Source of the DNA: Streptomyces sp. HNM0575
Lineage (GTDB): Bacteria > Actinomycetota > Actinomycetes > Streptomycetales > Streptomycetaceae
Direction: 5' to 3'
Length of the DNA stretch: 64,000 bases
NCBI RefSeq assembly: GCF_012726265.1
Contig: NZ_JAASAG010000013.1
Span: 110,598 to 174,597 of the forward strand
Positions 59,625 through 64,000 of this stretch are shown here, piece after piece. A program made the translations under genes and the position numbers. Each line of letters starts with the position of its first letter. Position 1 is the first letter of the stretch. Below the pieces are notes generated by a model. It made no database searches and was not told where the DNA came from. It saw only the letters and a list, made by a program, of their open reading frames with translations.

Positions 59625-60704
59625 TCAGAGTTCGCTCTTGCGGAAGGCCGCCGCCGCCTCAAGGAAGATGTCGTTCGCCTCGGTCTCCCCCACCGTGACT
59701 CGCACCCCTTCGCCCGGGAAGGGCCGGATCATCACGCCCGCCTGTTCGCACGCCGCCGCGAAGTCGCCCGTACGGTCGCCGAGTCGCAGCCATACGAAGT
59801 TCGCCTGCGACTCCGGGACCGTCCAGCCCTGTGCGACCAATTCGCGGGAGACGCGGGCGCGTTCGGCGACGAGCGCCTCGACCCGCTCCAGCAGTTCGTC
59901 CTCGCTGCGCAACGAGGCGACCGCCGCGTCCTGGGCGATGCGGCTGACGCCGAAGGGGACGGCGGTCTTGCGCAGGGCGGCGGCGACCGGTTCGTGGGCG
60001 ACGGCGAAGCCGACCCGCAGCCCCGCGAGTCCGTACGCCTTGGAGAAGGTGCGCAGCACGCACACGTTGGGGCGGTCGCGGTAGAGGCCGAGGCCGTCGA
60101 CGACGCGGTCGTCGCGCACGAACTCGCGGTACGCCTCGTCCAGCACGACGAGCACGTGGTCCGGTACGCGGTCCAGGAAGCGCTCCAGGGCGTCGCCGGG
60201 GATCGCCACGCCGGTTGGGTTGTTGGGGGTGCAGACGAAGATCAGGCGGGTGCGGTCGGTGACGGCGTCGGCCATCGCGTCAAGGTCGTGCTCTTCCGTG
60301 TCGGTGAGGGGCACCTGCACGGAGTCGGCTCCGGAGATCTGGGTGATGATCGGATAGGCCTCGAAAGAGCGCCAGGCGTAGATCACTTCGTCGCCCGGGC
60401 CGGCCGTGCACTGGACCAACTGCTGTGCGACGCCGACGGAGCCGGTGCCGGTCGCCACGTGCTCGATGGGCACGTCGAAGCGGTCGGCGACGGCGTCCAC
60501 CAGGACCGTGCACGCGAGGTCCGGGTAGCGGTTGGCGGTGCCCGCCGCGGCGGTGATCGTCTCCAGCACGCCGGGCAGCGGCGGGTACGGGTTCTCGTTC
60601 GAGGACAGCTTGTACGCGGCGGGCCCCGAGGCGGCCGGCCTGCCCGGCTTGTAGGTGGGGATGCCTTCGAGCGCGTCGCGCAGCCTGGGCTTCTTCTCGC
60701 TCAC
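59625..60704 (-). CDS. HisC-type aminotransferase (histidinol-phosphate or aromatic amino acid)
   Basis: 359-residue class I/II PLP aminotransferase. It starts MSEKKPRLRDALEGIPTYKPG and has the usual YKLSSNENPYPPLPGV, NRYPDLACTVLVDAVAD, FVCTPNNPTG, DEAYREFVRDD and TFSKAYGLAGLRVGF, whose Lys holds PLP. These fit HisC2/Pat, which in actinobacteria can serve phenylalanine or tyrosine synthesis as well as histidine. The absence of other his genes here and the presence of pheA 20 kb away slightly favour an aromatic role. GTG at 60704 with AGGAGG upstream; the longer open frame was rejected. Confidence 0.88.
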   Translation of the reverse strand: MSEKKPRLRDALEGIPTYKPGRPAASGPAAYKLSSNENPYPPLPGVLETITAAAGTANRYPDLACTVLVDAVADRFDVPIEHVATGTGSVGVAQQLVQCTAGPGDEVIYAWRSFEAYPIITQISGADSVQVPLTDTEEHDLDAMADAVTDRTRLIFVCTPNNPTGVAIPGDALERFLDRVPDHVLVVLDEAYREFVRDDRVVDGLGLYRDRPNVCVLRTFSKAYGLAGLRVGFAVAHEPVAAALRKTAVPFGVSRIAQDAAVASLRSEDELLERVEALVAERARVSRELVAQGWTVPESQANFVWLRLGDRTGDFAAACEQAGVMIRPFPGEGVRVTVGETEANDIFLEAAAAFRKSEL

Positions 60705-61117
60705 CGCTGTCTCCTCCTCGTCCCTGCCGCCGGCCCGTCCCGGTGGGTGTCGCTGCCGGTGGTCACTGCCGTCGGCCGCCGCCGGCCGGGCCTGCCGCCA
60801 GCCTCCAATGCTGCTAACCCTAAGAGGAATCAGGCAAGGGGCGTGCGGGCGTGCAGCATGAGCCCCCTCACGCACTTCCAAGCCGGTGGCTTGAGCCGTG
60901 GCGCGCGTCACTCATGAAGGTGAGTTGAGACCTCCTCGCAACATCGCCGTATCCGTGGGCACAATCGCCCGCAGAGGCGGCCAAACTTCATGATGCTTCG
61001 TCAACTGACGTGCTTTCCAAGGCAGTTGGGCGTAACGGCACATGCAGAATCGTGCCTTCTGGGGTCCCCTTGCGGTGGACGGAACCCCCTCCGCGGCGGG
61101 CCTACGATCGGGGCGCC
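60705..61117. other. Divergent intergenic region
   Basis: 413 bp between the aminotransferase and the LacI-type regulator. It is unusually low in GC around 60880-61050. Short inverted repeats such as GTTGAG...CTCGCAAC (60925-60945) could be operators, but none fits a known consensus well enough to name. No gene. Confidence 0.45.
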
Positions 61118-62431
61118 ATGACAGCAGCAGAGAAGCATCAGGTAGGCCCGGCTTCGGCTCCGCGCCGGGCACACGGGGGAAACCGGCTGAGCGGGCGGGC
61201 GGGCATCCGCGACGTCGCCGCCGCGGCCGGTGTCTCGATCACGACTGTCTCCGACGCGCTCAACGGCAAGGGCCGCCTGCCCGACGCCACCCGCAGCCAT
61301 GTGCGCGAGGTCGCACAGCGCCTCGGCTACCGGCCCTCGGCCGCCGCCCGTACGCTGCGCACCGGCAAGTCCGGCCTGATCGGGCTCACGGTCACGACGT
61401 ACGGCGAAGAACCGTTCACTTTCACCGAGTTCGCCTATTTCGCGGAGATGGCCAGAGCCGCCACCTCGGCCGCGCTCGCCCGCGGATACGCCCTCGTGAT
61501 CCTGCCCGCCACCTCGCGGCACGACCTGTGGTCGAACGTCGCGCTCGACGGCACCGTCGTCATCGACCCGTCCGACGAGGACCCGGTCGTCACCGAGCTG
61601 GTGCGCTCCGGCCTTCCCGTCGTCTCCGACGGCCGGCCCGCCGGCTCGCTGCCCGTCACGGCCTGGGTCGACAACGACCACGAGGAGGCCGTGCGCGGAC
61701 TGCTCGACCACCTCGCCGAGGCCGGCGCCCGGCGCATCGGGCTGCTGACCGGCACCAGCACCGACACGTATACGAGGCTGTCGACCACCGCGTACTTCGA
61801 CTGGTGCGCGCGCGTGGGACAGGAACCCGTCTACGAGCACTACCCGGCGCACGATCCGTGTGCGGGCGCCATCGCCGCCGACCGCTTACTGGCCAGGCCC
61901 GACCGCCCCGACGCTGTGTACGGGCTCTTCGACCCCAACGGCACGGACCTGCTGGCCGCCGCCCGCCGGTACGGGCTGCGCGTGCCCGAGGACCTGCTGC
62001 TGGTGTGCTGTAGCGAGTCCAGCGTCTACGCCGCCACCGAGCCGCCCATCACCACGCTCTCGCTCAAGCCCGGCCGCATCGGGAACACCGTCATCCAGCT
62101 GCTCATCGACGCGATCGAGGGCGTCGGCCACGAGGCGCAGGTGCAGCAGGTGATGCCCACGGACCTCATCGTCCGTACGTCGTCGCAGCGCCGGCGGCAG
62201 CGCACCACGATCAGCGCGCCACGCTCCCCCGGAGCCGGGGCCGGGCCGGGATCCGAAGCGGGTCCGGAGGCAGCCGGGCCGGAGACGGGCGGCCCGGAGG
62301 CAGCCGGCACAGAGCACAGAGACCCGGAGCACGGCGACCCGGAGCACAGCGGTCCCGAGGACCGCGGCCCGGAAGCCGGTCCGGAAGCCGGTCCGGAAGC
62401 CGGTCCGGGGACACAGCACGGTCCCGGCTGA
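61118..62431 (+). CDS. LacI-family transcriptional regulator with a TTA codon
   Basis: 437-residue regulator. The helix-turn-helix and hinge are AGIRDVAAAAGVSITTVSDALNGKGRLPDATRSHVREVAQRLGYRPSAAARTLRTGKSGLIGL (read in parts), and the periplasmic-binding-protein-like effector domain runs to about residue 345. Tail residues about 365-437 are Pro/Gly/Glu/His repeats (PEHGDPEHSGPED, PEAGPEAGPEAGPG). Codon 257 (61886-61888) is TTA, the rarest Streptomyces leucine codon, read by bldA tRNA. Translation may therefore be restricted to late development. Divergent from the aminotransferase. It may be the counterpart of a developmental LacI gene of this region, which I recall but cannot confirm. Confidence 0.88.
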   Translation: MTAAEKHQVGPASAPRRAHGGNRLSGRAGIRDVAAAAGVSITTVSDALNGKGRLPDATRSHVREVAQRLGYRPSAAARTLRTGKSGLIGLTVTTYGEEPFTFTEFAYFAEMARAATSAALARGYALVILPATSRHDLWSNVALDGTVVIDPSDEDPVVTELVRSGLPVVSDGRPAGSLPVTAWVDNDHEEAVRGLLDHLAEAGARRIGLLTGTSTDTYTRLSTTAYFDWCARVGQEPVYEHYPAHDPCAGAIAADRLLARPDRPDAVYGLFDPNGTDLLAAARRYGLRVPEDLLLVCCSESSVYAATEPPITTLSLKPGRIGNTVIQLLIDAIEGVGHEAQVQQVMPTDLIVRTSSQRRRQRTTISAPRSPGAGAGPGSEAGPEAAGPETGGPEAAGTEHRDPEHGDPEHSGPEDRGPEAGPEAGPEAGPGTQHGPG

Positions 62432-62773
62432 CGCGGCGTCATCCTGCGTCGCGCGGCTTCATCCGATGGTCGTGCGGTCTTCTCCGGACGGGCCCGGACC
62501 GGGCGTGCCCGCGCCAGCACCGCGGACGAGTGGGTATTTTCGGGAAGAATGCGCCCGCGCCGTCGCACGCGAGCCGCAATTGCCACCCCCAGGTGCGTCA
62601 CAAGGTGCGACCGGCGTTCCTATGATGGGGCGCACGACACCGGGACCCGATCCCGACCTGTGGAACCTTGGCCCCGTGGGTCGGCGTGACAGGCAGCGGG
62701 CGGGTATCCCCGCCGACGCAGGCAGGGCGAGACCCGGACAGGTGCACGGCGGCACGCGATGGTGGAGGGGTCG
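62432..62773. other. Intergenic, no gene seen
   Basis: 342 bp between the LacI-type regulator and the metallophosphoesterase. Moderately GC-rich, with no strong repeat or hairpin. It likely contains the phosphoesterase promoter. Confidence 0.45.
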
Positions 62774-63883
62774 ATGACTCAGGGGGCCGGTCAGGTACCG
62801 GGTACATGGCAAGGCGGCGGTGCCGTCGCGCACGGCCCCGGAGCCGCGGGCGCGCCCGTGCACACCGAGCATCCCCCCGTACAGGCGCCTGCTCCGCCCC
62901 GGGAGCAGGAGGACGACGACGGCCACGGCGACGACGGTTACACGCCGACGGAGCGCGACCTGCCGGTCGTCCGCCCGGAGGCGGAGGACGACGGGGGCGA
63001 GCCGACGCTCGTCGACGTCGCCGTGCAAACGGCCATCGAGGAGGGCGAGGGCCCGCTCTACGTCGTGGGCGACGTGCACGGCTATCTCGACGAGCTGCGC
63101 GAGGCGCTGCGCAGCGCCGGGATCACCGACGACCGCGACGAGTGGGCGGCGGGCAACACCCGGCTGTGGTTCCTCGGCGACTTCACCGACCGCGGCCCGG
63201 ACGGCATCGGCGTCATCGACCTCGTCATGAACCTCTCCGCGCAGGCGGCCGCCGTGGGCGGCTACTGCAAGGCGCTGCTGGGCAATCACGAGCTGCTGCT
63301 GATCGGCGCGAAGAAGTTCGGGGACACGCCCGTCAACTCCACTGCGGGGACCGCCTCGTTCCAGGCGGCGTGGCTGCTCAACGGCGGCCAGCGCTCCGAC
63401 ATGGAGCGGCTGGAGGACCACCACGTGCAGTGGATGTCGCGGCTCGACGCGATGGCGCTGGCGGACGGCCATCTCCTGCTGCACTCGGACGCCACCTGCT
63501 ATCTCGACTACGGCGACACGATCGAGGGCGTCAACGACGCCATCACCGAGGCGATCCAGCGCAACGACGCGGACGAGACCTGGGAGTTGTTCCGCAAGTT
63601 CACCAAGCGCTTCGCCTTCCGCGACGAGACGGGCTCCATGGCCGCACGCGAGCTGCTCACCGTCTTCGGCGGGCGGCAGATCGTGCACGGTCACAGCCCC
63701 ATTCCTTACCTTCTCGGCGAACTCGCCAACGGCGAGGCGGGGGAGGGCGCGGACGCCGACGAGGACGTGCTGCCGGCAGTCACCGGACCGCATCTGTACG
63801 CGGACGGGCTCGCGCTCGCCATGGACGGAGGCGTGACCATGGACGGCCGACTCCTCGTCACCCAGCTGCCGTTGGATGACTAG
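62774..63883 (+). CDS. Calcineurin-like metallophosphoesterase
   Basis: 369-residue phosphoesterase. A Pro/Gly/His-rich, acidic N-terminus (about 90 residues) precedes the catalytic domain. Metal motifs are VVGDVHGYLDELREAL (D-x-H), LGDFTDRGPDGIGV (GDxxDRG), LLGNHELLLI (GNHE) and IVHGHSPIPYL (GHxP). This is the PPP-type arrangement, close to bacterial bis-nucleosyl tetraphosphatase and protein phosphatases. The ATG at 62774 has GGAGGGG 3-5 nt upstream; ATG at 62759 overlaps that site. The stop codon (TAG, 63881-63883) lies in the sequence that also ends the transposase fragment on the opposite strand. Confidence 0.92.
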   Translation: MTQGAGQVPGTWQGGGAVAHGPGAAGAPVHTEHPPVQAPAPPREQEDDDGHGDDGYTPTERDLPVVRPEAEDDGGEPTLVDVAVQTAIEEGEGPLYVVGDVHGYLDELREALRSAGITDDRDEWAAGNTRLWFLGDFTDRGPDGIGVIDLVMNLSAQAAAVGGYCKALLGNHELLLIGAKKFGDTPVNSTAGTASFQAAWLLNGGQRSDMERLEDHHVQWMSRLDAMALADGHLLLHSDATCYLDYGDTIEGVNDAITEAIQRNDADETWELFRKFTKRFAFRDETGSMAARELLTVFGGRQIVHGHSPIPYLLGELANGEAGEGADADEDVLPAVTGPHLYADGLALAMDGGVTMDGRLLVTQLPLDD

Positions 63884-64000
63884 CTGTATTGACCTGGTGC
63901 GTTGTTCACGCGGCTGATCGGTGGCTTGCCTCCGAGTGCGGTGTGGCAGCGGTGTTGGTTGTAGGTGTGGAGGAAGTCTGCCAGGGCTGCGGTGCGTTGG
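63880..64000 (-). mobile_element. IS481-type transposase, C-terminal end (truncated by window edge)
   Basis: The minus strand encodes 40 residues ending RTAALADFLHTYNQHRCHTA, then LGGKPPISRVNNAPGQYS and stop. This is the C-terminal rve_3 segment of IS481-family transposases (YNxHRxHTALGGKPPxSR). The stop TAG at 63882-63880 overlaps the stop of the metallophosphoesterase on the plus strand by 2 nt. The IS end therefore lies at or just beyond this point, probably at TGTATTGACC (63885). The rest of the element is outside the window. Confidence 0.85.

Overview
The window looks like central chromosome of a Streptomyces-type actinomycete. The DNA is very GC-rich, codons end almost always in G or C, and GTG starts are common. 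It encodes F420-dependent (LLM) enzymes, SpoIIE-type phosphatases with HATPase partners, a bldA-type TTA codon in a regulator, and a fused CydDC. From memory, gene order from the HtrA protease (12.4 kb) to the metallophosphoesterase (63.9 kb) resembles the S. coelicolor SCO394x-SCO397x core; no alignment was possible here.

Region 1 (1-12.3 kb) is accessory in character. It holds a truncated zinc-ribbon protein with Gly/Pro repeats, a decayed methyltransferase, asnB, a three-gene molybdenum hydroxylase operon, a carotenoid-desaturase-like flavoprotein and a GMC oxidoreductase. About 1 kb of gene debris then leads to tRNA-Ser(TGA), whose 3' end faces this block. That is the arrangement expected of a tRNA-associated island.

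Region 2 (12.4-24.7 kb) holds an HtrA/DegP-like protease, a glycerophosphodiester phosphodiesterase, a HATPase protein, a SEC-C/DUF5926 protein, a candidate small RNA, a primase-polymerase-like protein lacking the acidic motif, a GAF-SpoIIE phosphatase, an aminopeptidase P, a membrane SpoIIE phosphatase and a second HATPase protein. These are the parts of partner-switching signalling, but no sigma factor or STAS antagonist lies alongside.

Region 3 (25-32.2 kb) is a copper and heme block: a His-rich membrane protein, YcnI, Sco1, PCuAC, a CopC-CopD fusion and a Tat-exported DyP peroxidase. It is probably an extracytoplasmic route for copper import and delivery to cytochrome oxidase.

Region 4 (32.3-44.7 kb) holds a BBE-type flavoprotein and a maleylpyruvate-isomerase-fold protein facing a WYL regulator, a DNA-binding protein, a HAD phosphatase overlapping serS, a DnaA-box cluster, pheA, and four genes for two ABC transporters.

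Region 5 (45-64 kb) holds an EphD-like hydrolase/SDR fusion, an FeS photolyase, PspAB, HtpX, an LLM oxidoreductase, a second HAD phosphatase, cydA-cydB-cydDC with an upstream Rex-type operator, a HisC-type aminotransferase, a LacI regulator with a TTA codon, and a metallophosphoesterase whose stop codon touches the end of an IS481-type transposase.

One pattern runs through the window. Many conserved proteins carry short tandem-repeat expansions in linkers or tails (Gly-Pro, Arg-Asp, Asp-Glu-Ala-Val, Arg-Phe-Gln-Pro-Gly and others). In one place such a repeat makes two convergent genes overlap by 218 bp.
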